DNA of 64,000 nt from an uncultured Oscillospiraceae bacterium (GTDB lineage: Bacteria; Bacillota; Clostridia; Oscillospirales; Ruminococcaceae). The stretch is from NCBI GenBank assembly GCA_934446565.1, contig CAKSEO010000002.1, positions 1 to 64,000 on the forward strand, read 5' to 3'. The position numbers and the translations under genes were made by a program. The notes beneath the pieces were generated by a model that ran no database searches, was not told the origin of the DNA, and saw only the letters and a program-made list of their open reading frames with translations. Of the stretch, positions 32,783-42,240 are shown one piece after another. Each line of letters begins with the position of its first letter. Positions within the stretch are counted from its first letter, which is position 1.

Positions 32783-33010
32783 TATAATACAATTGCATTA
32801 TACAGTTTATCGAAAAAGTAGCTTTTGCCTGCGAAGCAGGAATTTGTAATCCGTTATTTTCCTCGGCTCTGCCGAGGAAAATAACACTTCTATCCCAGCA
32901 AGTGTGCGGGTTGGCGGCAAAGCCGCCAAGACGTGCGCGCGGCTGGGATGTTCGGCGGAAAAGTCCCAACGGGACTTTTTCGACGGTCTCTATAATGCAA
33001 TTGCATTATA
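32783..33010. mobile_element. 228-bp hairpin-rich element with palindromic inverted termini (MITE-like or leader RNA)
   Basis: Both ends carry a 20-bp palindrome: TATAATGCAATTGCATTATA at the right (perfect) and the same with one change at the left. Inside each end an inverted TCGAAAAAGT follows, giving imperfect inverted termini of ~38 bp. Between them are nested hairpins: TTGCCTGC/GCAGGAA, a perfect 15-bp stem GTTATTTTCCTCGGC/GCCGAGGAAAATAAC with a 3-nt loop, GGCGGC/GCCGCC, AAGTCCC/GGGACTT, and an outer pair ATCCCAGC/GCTGGGAT. No coding sequence. It fills the 314-bp gap between the acetyltransferase and DUF951 genes. Confidence 0.65.
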
Positions 33011-33042
33011 TTTTCACGTTTTGAAAAAAGGGAGTGAACGCA

Positions 33043-33243
33043 GTGGACGTCAAAGTCGGCGATATACTTGTGATGAAAAAGGTGCATCCCGGCTGCGGGA
33101 GCGACAAGATGCTGGTACAGCGCTGCGGCGCGGATTTCAGGCTGTGCTGTCAGGGCTGCGGGCACGTGTTCATGATACCCCGCTCCAAATGCGAGAAGAA
33201 GATAAGATCCATACTCCGTGAAACGGAATCCTCCGAGCGTTAG
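33043..33243 (+). CDS. DUF951-family small protein
   Basis: 66 aa. The family pattern is complete: DVKVGDILVMKKVHPGCG, then GADFRLCCQGCGHVFMIPRSKCEKKI. DUF951 proteins are small, conserved in Firmicutes and often lie next to replication or translation genes; their function is unknown. The cysteine pair CQGC suggests a metal knuckle. The GTG at 33043 is preferred over GTG 33034 because AAAAGGGAG would be too close to the latter. It is the first gene of the prfA operon, 41 bp before prfA. Confidence 0.88.
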   Translation: MDVKVGDILVMKKVHPGCGSDKMLVQRCGADFRLCCQGCGHVFMIPRSKCEKKIRSILRETESSER

Positions 33244-33284
33244 CAGTGTGAATTTCCACACAGAACAACGCATGGAGGTAAACT

Positions 33285-34355
33285 ATGAACGAAAAACTTA
33301 TAATGGCTGAAGCGCGCTACGATGAGATAAGCGCCAAGCTGTCCGACCCGGCGGTCATAGCCGACAACAAGCTCTACCGCGACCTGATGAGGGAACACAA
33401 GAGCCTGACTCCGCTGATGGAGGTCTGGCAGAAATACAAAAAAGCCCAGCGCAGCTTTGACGACGCGGTCGAAGCGCTGAACGAAGCCGGCTCCGATGCG
33501 GAGCTGAAAGAGCTTGCCCAGAGCGAGTACGACGAGAACAAAGCGGAGATGGAGCGGCTCTCCGAGGAGCTGAAGATACTGCTCCTCCCGAAAGACCCGG
33601 ACGACGACCGCAGCTGCATAATCGAGATACGCGCCGGTGCAGGCGGCGAGGAAGCCGCGCTGTTCGCCAACTCGCTGCTGAGAATGTACAGCATGTACGC
33701 GGCGCGTCAGGGCTGGAAAGTCGAGGAGATAGATTCCAACCCCACCGAGCTGGGCGGCTACCGCGAGGTGAGCTTCCTGGTGGAGGGCGAGGGCGTTTTC
33801 GCGAAGATGAAGTACGAAAGCGGCGTCCACCGCGTGCAGCGCGTTCCGGAAACGGAATCCCAGGGGCGCATACAGACCTCCACGGTGACGGTGGCGGTGC
33901 TTCCCGAAGCTGAGGAGGTAGACGTGGAGATAAACCCCGCCGACCTGATGATAGAGACGTTCCGCTCCAGCGGCGCGGGCGGTCAGCACATCAACAAGAC
34001 GGAATCCGCGATACGCATAATCCACAAGCCCACCGGGACTGTGGTGGAGTGCCAGGAGGAGCGTTCCCAGTTCAAGAACAAGGAAAAGGCGCTGAAAAAG
34101 CTGTACAGCAAGCTCTACGAAGCGAAGCTGGAAGCCCGCGACAGCGCCATCGCCGAGGAGCGCCGGATACAGGTAGGCACAGGCGACCGCTCCGAGCGGA
34201 TACGCACCTACAACTTCCCGCAGTCCCGCGTCACCGACCACCGCATAGGGCTGACGCTCTACAAGCTGGACGAGATGATGAACGGCGGCTGCGACGAGGT
34301 TTTCGAAGCGCTGCGGCTCGCGGACCAGACTGCGAAGCTCCTGAAGCAGCAATAA
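33285..34355 (+). CDS. prfA: Peptide chain release factor 1
   Basis: 356 aa, normal length for RF1, which releases peptides at UAA and UAG codons on the ribosome. The GGQ motif ([14 protein letters not shown]) that triggers hydrolysis is at about residues 228-241. The codon-recognition motif reads PET within VPETESQGR, matching the RF1-type P-x-T rather than the RF2-type SPF. RBS TGGAGG before ATG 33285. It is followed after 8 bp by the Sua5-type gene. Confidence 0.97.
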   Translation: MNEKLIMAEARYDEISAKLSDPAVIADNKLYRDLMREHKSLTPLMEVWQKYKKAQRSFDDAVEALNEAGSDAELKELAQSEYDENKAEMERLSEELKILLLPKDPDDDRSCIIEIRAGAGGEEAALFANSLLRMYSMYAARQGWKVEEIDSNPTELGGYREVSFLVEGEGVFAKMKYESGVHRVQRVPETESQGRIQTSTVTVAVLPEAEEVDVEINPADLMIETFRSSGAGGQHINKTESAIRIIHKPTGTVVECQEERSQFKNKEKALKKLYSKLYEAKLEARDSAIAEERRIQVGTGDRSERIRTYNFPQSRVTDHRIGLTLYKLDEMMNGGCDEVFEALRLADQTAKLLKQQ

Positions 34356-34363
34356 GAAAGGAA

Positions 34364-35374
34364 ATGACCAGATTGAATACAGAGCTCCTGCCGTTTTCCG
34401 AGCAGTCTGCGAAGAAAGCGGCTGAAATAATGGCGGCTGGCGGCGTAGTCGGGATACCTACCGAGACGGTCTACGGATTGGCTGCGGACGCCCGCAACGA
34501 AGCCGCAGTACGCAGCATTTTCGAAGCGAAAGGACGTCCGCAGGATAATCCGCTGATAGTCCACATAAGCGCGCTGGAGCAGCTCCCGCCGCTGGTGCGG
34601 GAGATACCTCCGCTGGCGCTGAAAATCGCTGAGAAATACTGGCCGGGACCGCTCACGATGATATTCCCGAAGTCGGAGCTGATACCCAGCGCGACCAGCG
34701 GCGGACTTGACACCGTTGCGGTCAGAATGCCGGAAAGTCCCGCTGCAAGGGCGATAATCGACGCCTGCGGATTCCCGCTTGCGGCGCCGTCCGCTAACCT
34801 TTCGGGAAGTCCCAGCCCTACCACTGCCCAGCATGTCATGAACGACATGAACGGCAGAGTACCGCTGATAATCGACGGCGGGGAGTGCCGCTGCGGCGTG
34901 GAGAGCACGGTGCTGTGCTTCCCGGCAGCTGACCGCGTGAGGATACTCCGCCCGGGTGGAGTGACGGCGGAAATGCTGTCGGAGCTGTGCCAGGTGGACA
35001 TCGACCCGGCGGTGACTTCCGAGCCGCCTAAGGGCGCAAAGGTACTCTCCCCGGGAATGAAATACAAGCACTATTCCCCGAAAGCGGAGGTGTACATCGT
35101 CAACGCCCACGGGAAACAGTTCGAGGAATGGTGCATGTCGCATTCCGGCGAGGGTACGCTGTCGCTGTCGGCTGACCCGGTGGAGCACGGGATGTTCCGC
35201 TGCTTCGGAAGGGACACCGCCGAGCAGGCGCACCGGCTGTTCGCGCTGCTCCGCGAAGCCGACGACGAGGGCGCTAAAACCGTCTACGTCGAAATGCCGT
35301 CACAGGAGGGCATCGGGCTTGCGGTTTACAATCGGCTGCTCCGGGCGGCGGCGTTCAGGGTGATAGAGCCATGA
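34364..35374 (+). CDS. L-threonylcarbamoyladenylate synthase, Sua5/YwlC type
   Basis: 336 aa from ATG 34364 (AAAGGAA upstream); the longer open frame begins inside prfA and is not used. It makes threonylcarbamoyl-AMP for the t6A37 modification of ANN-decoding tRNAs. The N-terminal YrdC domain shows GGVVGIPTETVYGLAADA, KGRPQDNPLIVHI, WPGPLT and PSANLSGSPSPT. The C-terminal extension (SPGMKYKHYSPKAEV and beyond) marks the two-domain Sua5 form rather than short TsaC. The stop overlaps coaE (ATGA). Confidence 0.95.
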   Translation: MTRLNTELLPFSEQSAKKAAEIMAAGGVVGIPTETVYGLAADARNEAAVRSIFEAKGRPQDNPLIVHISALEQLPPLVREIPPLALKIAEKYWPGPLTMIFPKSELIPSATSGGLDTVAVRMPESPAARAIIDACGFPLAAPSANLSGSPSPTTAQHVMNDMNGRVPLIIDGGECRCGVESTVLCFPAADRVRILRPGGVTAEMLSELCQVDIDPAVTSEPPKGAKVLSPGMKYKHYSPKAEVYIVNAHGKQFEEWCMSHSGEGTLSLSADPVEHGMFRCFGRDTAEQAHRLFALLREADDEGAKTVYVEMPSQEGIGLAVYNRLLRAAAFRVIEP

Positions 35375-35964
35375 GCAGACTTATCGTAGGGCTGACCGGA
35401 ATGTCCGGGGCGGGGAAGTCAACCGTCTGCCGGGCGTTCGCAGAGAGCGGCTTTGAGGTCATCGACTGCGACCGCTCCGCAAGGGAGGTCGTACTTCCCG
35501 GCAGCCCGGCACTGGACGAGCTGCGCGACAGGCTGTCGCCGGAGCTGATACTCCCGGACGGCACCCTCGACCGCAGGAAAACTGCGGAGCTGATATTCCA
35601 CAGCGAGGAAAAACGCGCGCTGTTCAACAAAATAATTTACCCCTATATTACATATAATATCGCGGAAAAGCTGAAACGCGCGGGAAACTACGCTCTGTTG
35701 GACGCTCCCACGCTGTTCGAAGCGCGGCTGGAGTTCCTGTGCGACAGCATAGTGAGCGTGACCGCAGACCCGGAGAACTGCGTGCAGCGCATAATGAAGC
35801 GCGACAGCATCCACGAGGAGCTTGCCCGGGCACGGCTGAAAAGTCAGCACGGCGCGGATTTCTACCAGCGGCGCAGCGAATACTGTATTGAAAACAACGG
35901 CACGCAGCAGCAGCTCGCGGAAGCTGCGCAGGGCGTTATCTCTCAACTGAAAGGCGGCAAATGA
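35371..35964 (+). CDS. coaE: Dephospho-CoA kinase
   Basis: 197 aa. Catalyses the last step of coenzyme A synthesis, phosphorylating dephospho-CoA. P-loop GMSGAGKSTVCRAFAESG at residues ~9-26, the IDCDRSAREVV substrate segment, LDAPTLFEARL, and the LID region IMKRDSIHEELARARLKSQ. The start overlaps the stop of the Sua5 gene and the end overlaps the transglycosylase start by 4 bp, so a tight operon. Confidence 0.96.
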   Translation: MSRLIVGLTGMSGAGKSTVCRAFAESGFEVIDCDRSAREVVLPGSPALDELRDRLSPELILPDGTLDRRKTAELIFHSEEKRALFNKIIYPYITYNIAEKLKRAGNYALLDAPTLFEARLEFLCDSIVSVTADPENCVQRIMKRDSIHEELARARLKSQHGADFYQRRSEYCIENNGTQQQLAEAAQGVISQLKGGK

Positions 35965-36536
35965 CAAAATATCGCAAGAAACGGCGCGTACTCCCGGTGG
36001 TGATCATTATCGCGCTGATCGCGGCGCTGCTGGGTACGGCGGGTTGGTTCGGCTGGAGATATTTCCAGCGGTACACTCATCCGCTGCGCTATGAAAGCTA
36101 CGTTGAGAAGTACTCCCGGGAAAACGGGCTCGACAAGTACCTCGTCTACGCAGTGATAAAGACCGAGAGCGGATTCGACCCGTCTGCGGTTTCGAACGTA
36201 GGCGCGCGGGGGCTTATGCAGATAATGGAAGACACCTTCGATTGGGTGAAGTTCCGGCTGGGCGACGAGGACACGCGTTACCTCGACATGTACGACCCCG
36301 AAACGAATATCCGCTACGGCTGCTGGCTGGTCGGGTACCTCTATAACGAGTTCGGCGATGTTGATACCGCCATGGCGGCGTACCACGCGGGGCGCGGGCA
36401 GGTAAATGCATGGCTCGATGATAAGGAGTATTCCTCCGACGGCGTACATCTGGACGTTATCCCGATATCTGACACGGCGCATTACGTCGATAAGATAGAC
36501 CGGGCAATGGACACATACAAAAATCTTTATGAATAG
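35961..36536 (+). CDS. Membrane-anchored lytic transglycosylase (SLT domain)
   Basis: 191 aa. One N-terminal TM anchor (~10-30) is followed by an SLT/goose-lysozyme-like domain: KYLVYAVIKTESGFDPSAVS, where the Glu of KTESGF is the catalytic acid, GARGLMQIMEDT, NIRYGCWLVGYLYNEFG and AAYHAGRGQV. It cleaves peptidoglycan glycan strands at the outer membrane face. In Bacillus relatives the same gene commonly follows coaE, supporting orthology. ATGA overlap with coaE. Confidence 0.94.
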   Translation: MTKYRKKRRVLPVVIIIALIAALLGTAGWFGWRYFQRYTHPLRYESYVEKYSRENGLDKYLVYAVIKTESGFDPSAVSNVGARGLMQIMEDTFDWVKFRLGDEDTRYLDMYDPETNIRYGCWLVGYLYNEFGDVDTAMAAYHAGRGQVNAWLDDKEYSSDGVHLDVIPISDTAHYVDKIDRAMDTYKNLYE

Positions 36537-36550
36537 AAAGGATAGAAACC

Positions 36551-37954
36551 ATGGCTAAGGAAAAGTTAACTGTAAAGGAATTAAAGGAAAAGCTGTTCGC
36601 AGACAAGAAGAACGCCGTTCTCCGCATGTCTGAGGATGAGCTGAAGAAGTGCGACAAGTTCTGCGAGGGCTACAAGGCGTTCCTGGACATCGCAAAGACC
36701 GAGCGCGAGGCGGCAGCCGAGATAGTTAAGATGGCTAAGGCGCGCGGCTACGTTGAGTTCAGCGCGAAGAACAAGTACAAGCCCGGCGACAAGGTTTACT
36801 ACCTCAACCGCGAGAAGTCCGTTATCCTTGCCGTTATCGGCAGGGAGTCAATCGAGAACGGTGTGAATCTGGTGGCTGCGCACATCGACTCCCCGCGCCT
36901 TGACATGAAGCAGAATCCGCTCTACGAAAAGGACGAAGTAGCTTACTTCAAGACCCACTACTACGGCGGTATCAAGAAGTACCAGTGGCCGACCGTTCCG
37001 CTGTCCCTCCACGGCGTTATCATCAAGGCTGACGGCACCAAGGTAACGGTAAACATCGGCGAGGACGAGAATGACCCGGTATTCTGCGTATCCGACCTGC
37101 TCCCGCACCTTGCAGACGAGCAGTACAAGCGTCCGGCTCCCAAGCTCATCAAGGGCGAGGAGCTGAATATCATCATCGGCAGCCGTCCGTTCAGGGACGA
37201 CGAGGGCAGCGAGCTTGTAAAGCTGAACATCATGATGATACTCAACGAGAAGTACGGCATTGTCGAGTCCGACTTTATCTCTGCGGAGCTTGAGGCAGTC
37301 CCCGCATTCAAGGCAAAGGACGTAGGCTTTGACAGGAGCCTGGTCGGCGCTTACGGTCAGGACGACAGAGTGTGCGCGTACACCGAGCTGATGGCAGTCC
37401 TGGAGCTTGAGAACCCCGAAAAGACCGCAGTAGCTATCCTCACCGACAAGGAGGAGACCGGCTCCGACGGCAACACCGGACTGCGTTCTGCTTACCTGCG
37501 CTACTTCATCGCCGACCTGGCTGCGACCTTCGGCGTAAGGGGCAGAACTGTGTTGCATAATTCCCGCTGCCTGTCCGCTGACGTTAACGCGGCGTTCGAC
37601 CCGACATTCCCCGACGTGTTCGAAAAGCGCAATGCAGCGCTGCTCAACGGCGGCGTGTGCGTTACCAAGTACACAGGCTCCCGCGGCAAGAGCGGCACGT
37701 CCGACGCGTCCGCAGAGTTCGCCGGCGAGGTACGCAGACTGCTTGACACCGAGGGCGTTATCTGGCAGACCGGCGAGCTCGGCAAGGTAGACATCGGCGG
37801 CGGCGGAACCGTAGCGGCGTATATCGCTAACCTCGACGTCAACACTATCGACGTGGGAGTTCCGGTGCTGTCCATGCACGCTCCGTTCGAGATAACCGCA
37901 AAGACCGATATATGGGCTGCCTACAGGGCTTTCGCGGCTTTTGTGAATAACTGA
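36551..37954 (+). CDS. M18-family aminopeptidase
   Basis: 467 aa, usual length for the Zn-dependent M18 (aspartyl aminopeptidase type) family, cytosolic dodecamers that trim N-terminal residues. Metal and catalytic regions are visible: VAAHIDSPRLDMKQNP (first His/Asp), AVAILTDKEETGSDGN (Glu-Glu pair), HNSRCLSADVNAAFDP, and SMHAPFEITAKTD near the end (final His). Codon use is strongly biased to translationally preferred codons (GTT, AAG, ATC), suggesting high expression. RBS GAAAGGATAG before ATG 36551; it has its own context 14 bp after the transglycosylase. Confidence 0.94.
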   Translation: MAKEKLTVKELKEKLFADKKNAVLRMSEDELKKCDKFCEGYKAFLDIAKTEREAAAEIVKMAKARGYVEFSAKNKYKPGDKVYYLNREKSVILAVIGRESIENGVNLVAAHIDSPRLDMKQNPLYEKDEVAYFKTHYYGGIKKYQWPTVPLSLHGVIIKADGTKVTVNIGEDENDPVFCVSDLLPHLADEQYKRPAPKLIKGEELNIIIGSRPFRDDEGSELVKLNIMMILNEKYGIVESDFISAELEAVPAFKAKDVGFDRSLVGAYGQDDRVCAYTELMAVLELENPEKTAVAILTDKEETGSDGNTGLRSAYLRYFIADLAATFGVRGRTVLHNSRCLSADVNAAFDPTFPDVFEKRNAALLNGGVCVTKYTGSRGKSGTSDASAEFAGEVRRLLDTEGVIWQTGELGKVDIGGGGTVAAYIANLDVNTIDVGVPVLSMHAPFEITAKTDIWAAYRAFAAFVNN

Positions 37955-37976
37955 TTCCGACTGGAAAATAGTGGGA

Positions 37977-38068
37977 TGACGGGTGTGACGGGTTTACCTA
38001 ACCCTTTTTATAAAAATTGAAAACAATAAATATATAAAAGAAGTTATAGTAAGCCGTCACACCCGTCA
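37977..38068. repeat. 15-bp inverted repeat around an AT-rich loop
   Basis: TGACGGGTGTGACGG (37977-37991) and its exact complement CCGTCACACCCGTCA (38054-38068) flank 62 bp of AT-rich sequence. A smaller hairpin GGGTT/AACCC followed by TTTTTA at its left side could terminate the aminopeptidase transcript. The whole could be a small miniature element or a composite terminator. Confidence 0.65.
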
Positions 38069-38107
38069 CCGACCTGTTTAAACCGGAAAACTTGTACAAA
38101 TTCACCG

Positions 38108-38142
38108 TCACCTCTGCATAGACATAGAATATGCAGAGGTGA
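38108..38142 (+). promoter_or_regulatory. Hairpin sequestering the yunB ribosome binding site
   Basis: TCACCTCTGCAT (38108-38119) pairs exactly with ATGCAGAGGTGA (38131-38142) over an 11-nt loop. The right arm contains the AGAGGTGA Shine-Dalgarno sequence of the gene starting at 38148, so the folded form should block initiation. Confidence 0.65.
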
Positions 38143-38147
38143 TACTG

Positions 38148-38837
38148 ATGATGGGAGAAAAAACGCGCTGCGGGCTGCGGAAGCTCGGCGTGAAGCTGAT
38201 AGCGGCGGCGCTGATATTGATAGGGCTGACGTTCCTTGTGGACCTCAGCTTCCGCCCGGTGGTGGAAACTGTGAACTACAACGAATGTCACTCGGCGGTG
38301 TCGTCGATGATAAACCGCTCGATAGAAGCGGAGCTTGAGCGCGAGGATGTGGATTACTCCTCGCTTGTGACGATACAGCGGGACGACAGCGGCGCGGTCA
38401 CGTCCATCGAGAGCAACGCGATGAACATCAACCGCCTGAAAAACAACATAGCAAGCCGCCTTGAGCGGGAGCTCGACCGCATGAGCAGCATTGACATAAT
38501 GATACCGGTCGGCACGCTGACGGGCTTGCAGCTGCTTCACGGGCGCGGATTCGACGTCGGAATGACGGTCAGCCCGGTGGGCTACGCGCAGACCGCGATA
38601 GTCAGCGAGTTCACCGAAGCGGGGCTCAATCAGACCCGTCACCGGATAGTTATACATATCGAAGTGACCGCGGACGCAGTGATACCCGGATTCTCGTCGC
38701 GAGTGCCGGTGTCCGCGTCGATAGTCGCGGCGGAAACGATAATCGTAGGAAAGATACCCGACGCCTACACGCACGTTGTCGCGGGAGATACCGACCTTGT
38801 GGGTCTGCTCCAGGACTACGGCGCGGTATTAGACTGA
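38148..38837 (+). CDS. yunB: YunB-like sporulation protein
   Basis: 229 aa from ATG 38148 (spacing from AGAGGTGA fits; ATG 38151 is an alternative). One N-terminal TM helix (~15-35) is followed by an extracytoplasmic region with the YunB features: NECHSAVSSMINRSIEAEL, VTSIESNAMNINRLKNNIA, DIMIPVGTLTGLQLLHGRG and the closing VPVSASIVAAETIIVGKIPD. YunB is a mother-cell sporulation protein needed for normal spore formation in Bacillus; the molecular role is poorly defined. It precedes ligA by 12 bp. Confidence 0.93.
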   Translation: MMGEKTRCGLRKLGVKLIAAALILIGLTFLVDLSFRPVVETVNYNECHSAVSSMINRSIEAELEREDVDYSSLVTIQRDDSGAVTSIESNAMNINRLKNNIASRLERELDRMSSIDIMIPVGTLTGLQLLHGRGFDVGMTVSPVGYAQTAIVSEFTEAGLNQTRHRIVIHIEVTADAVIPGFSSRVPVSASIVAAETIIVGKIPDAYTHVVAGDTDLVGLLQDYGAVLD

Positions 38838-40823
<1,986 letters not shown>

Positions 40824-40829
40824 CCATAA

Positions 40830-40858
40830 AAAGGGACTGCCGGATAAGCAGTCCCTTT
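40830..40858 (+). terminator. Intrinsic terminator after ligA
   Basis: Perfect 11-bp stem AAAGGGACTGC/GCAGTCCCTTT with a 7-nt loop, followed by CTTATT. On the other strand it ends in TTTTTA and may also stop the convergent mannanase transcript. Between it and the mannanase stop lie an ACCGCCGAAGGCGGC hairpin and an imperfect palindrome of AATTCCGAATT units. Confidence 0.85.
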
Positions 40859-40915
40859 CTTATTACCGCCGAAGGCGGCACATAAATTCCGAATTAAGAA
40901 TTCCGAATTCTGAAT

Positions 40916-41971
40916 TTAGAATATGCTGCACTTGACGGAGGTGTTTTTCAGCCCAAGCTCGCTGTTGACAACGGTCTCGCCCCAGTCGGAAAGCACCGAG
41001 CCGTCCCACTCGTTCGCAAGGTCGAGGTACTCGACTCCGCCGCCGTTGCCTTTCCAGCTCCAGGCGAGCCAGCCGATACCGTTGTCGTTGCAGTATTCGA
41101 GTATGTACTCCTCGTCAACGTCGCCGTCGGTGTGATTCCAGCCGAATTCGCCGACTACCATGCACAGACCCTTGTCGGTGGAAAGCTTGATATTACGGGC
41201 GATGGTCGCCTTGTTCTTTCCGGCAGTGCCGTACATATGTACGGAGAACATCGTGTTCGCGTCCGGGTCAGCGGCGAAAACCTGCTCGCCGAAGTCGGTT
41301 ATGCTCTGCCCGTACTGTCCCCAGCCAGCGGCGTCCACCATGATGGTGTTCTTTATTCCGGCTTCACGCAGCCTGGAAATTACGGAGGTGTAACCGTCGC
41401 ACCAGGTCTGACCGTCCCAGTTTCCGACCCATTCGTTGGCGATGTTGAGGATAACGTAGCTCTCCTTTCCGATGAGCGCGTCCTTTACGTCTGTCCAGTA
41501 GTCCGCGGCGGTTTCCAGCAGGGAAGCGTCGTCCTTTCCGGTGATGTCGTGGACCTCGAGGATCGCTATCATTCCTAGCTCCCTGCATTTGTCGGTGAGC
41601 TTGTTCAGGCTCTCAACGCTGTCCCGGGTGTACTGCTGACCACTTCCGCATACTATCCGGACGGTGTTCGCTCCGGTCGCGGCTATCGCGTCAAGCGCGG
41701 TGTCATCCTGCGCCGTGAACCAGGAATGCGGGTGATTTATCCCGCGCATGATGAATTCGTTCCCGTTGGCGTCAAGCAGCTTCGTACCGCTGACTGTGAA
41801 TCCTGCATGCTGGCTCTGTTCGTCGGAAGCGCCGGGAGTTTCAGCGGTTTCCGCGGTCTGCGTTATCTGTTCTGCTGTGGAGATGACCTCACTGGGAGTG
41901 ACGGGAGTTTTCACGCAGCCGGTGGAGAGCGTCAACACAGCGGCGAGCATTGCTGCAAATAGTTTGTTCAT
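40916..41971 (-). CDS. GH5 beta-mannanase lipoprotein (subfamily 8-like)
   Basis: 351 aa. A lipobox (LTLSTGC) ends at residue 19, followed by a Thr/Glu/Pro-rich linker to ~55. The catalytic domain begins GFTVSGTKLLDANGNEFIMR and closely follows alkaliphilic Bacillus GH5_8 mannanases: NTVRIVCGSG, VILNIANEW (acid/base Glu), MVDAAGWGQYG, FSVHMYG, VVGEFGWNHTDGDVDEE (nucleophile Glu) and WLAWSWKGNG. It should hydrolyse internal beta-1,4 linkages of mannan, anchored to the outer membrane leaflet. It lacks a carbohydrate-binding module or dockerin. Convergent with ligA, it has its own promoter and shares the upstream region with the next gene. Confidence 0.93.
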   Translation of the reverse strand: MNKLFAAMLAAVLTLSTGCVKTPVTPSEVISTAEQITQTAETAETPGASDEQSQHAGFTVSGTKLLDANGNEFIMRGINHPHSWFTAQDDTALDAIAATGANTVRIVCGSGQQYTRDSVESLNKLTDKCRELGMIAILEVHDITGKDDASLLETAADYWTDVKDALIGKESYVILNIANEWVGNWDGQTWCDGYTSVISRLREAGIKNTIMVDAAGWGQYGQSITDFGEQVFAADPDANTMFSVHMYGTAGKNKATIARNIKLSTDKGLCMVVGEFGWNHTDGDVDEEYILEYCNDNGIGWLAWSWKGNGGGVEYLDLANEWDGSVLSDWGETVVNSELGLKNTSVKCSIF

Positions 41972-42013
41972 TTTTCGTCCTTTCGAATGTAATGGTTTTC
42001 ATGGGCTGTATCC

Positions 42014-42042
42014 ATTATAGCATGTTTTTGACGGTAATACAA
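42014..42042 (-). promoter_or_regulatory. Promoter of the mannanase gene
   Basis: Reverse strand: TTGTAT (42037-42042), 17-bp spacer, TATAAT (42014-42019), about 43 bp upstream of the start codon. Confidence 0.65.
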
Positions 42043-42134
42043 GTAGATTTGCGGAATTGTCGTCGTATTTCGGGGGAGTGTTTACAATTAATGGCGCTTT
42101 CACGGAAATATTTGCGCGACCGGATTTCCGGCTA

Positions 42135-42163
42135 TTGACAACCGGAAAGAGCAGTGCTATAAT
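42135..42163 (+). promoter_or_regulatory. Promoter of the GHL10 lipoprotein gene
   Basis: TTGACA (42135-42140), 17-bp spacer, TATAAT (42158-42163): full consensus, 77 bp upstream of the start codon and divergent from the mannanase promoter. Confidence 0.8.
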
Positions 42164-42240
42164 GATAATATCTATAAGTATATATAAGACCGCCTGCGTG
42201 AATCGTGTGACCGGGGAAACGGGCGGTATTGAGGGAAAAT

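Noticed and set aside
40862-40915. AATTCCGAATT palindrome units as an insertion-sequence end
   Set aside because: Short, imperfect and between two convergent genes with no transposase or matching end; left as part of the terminator region.
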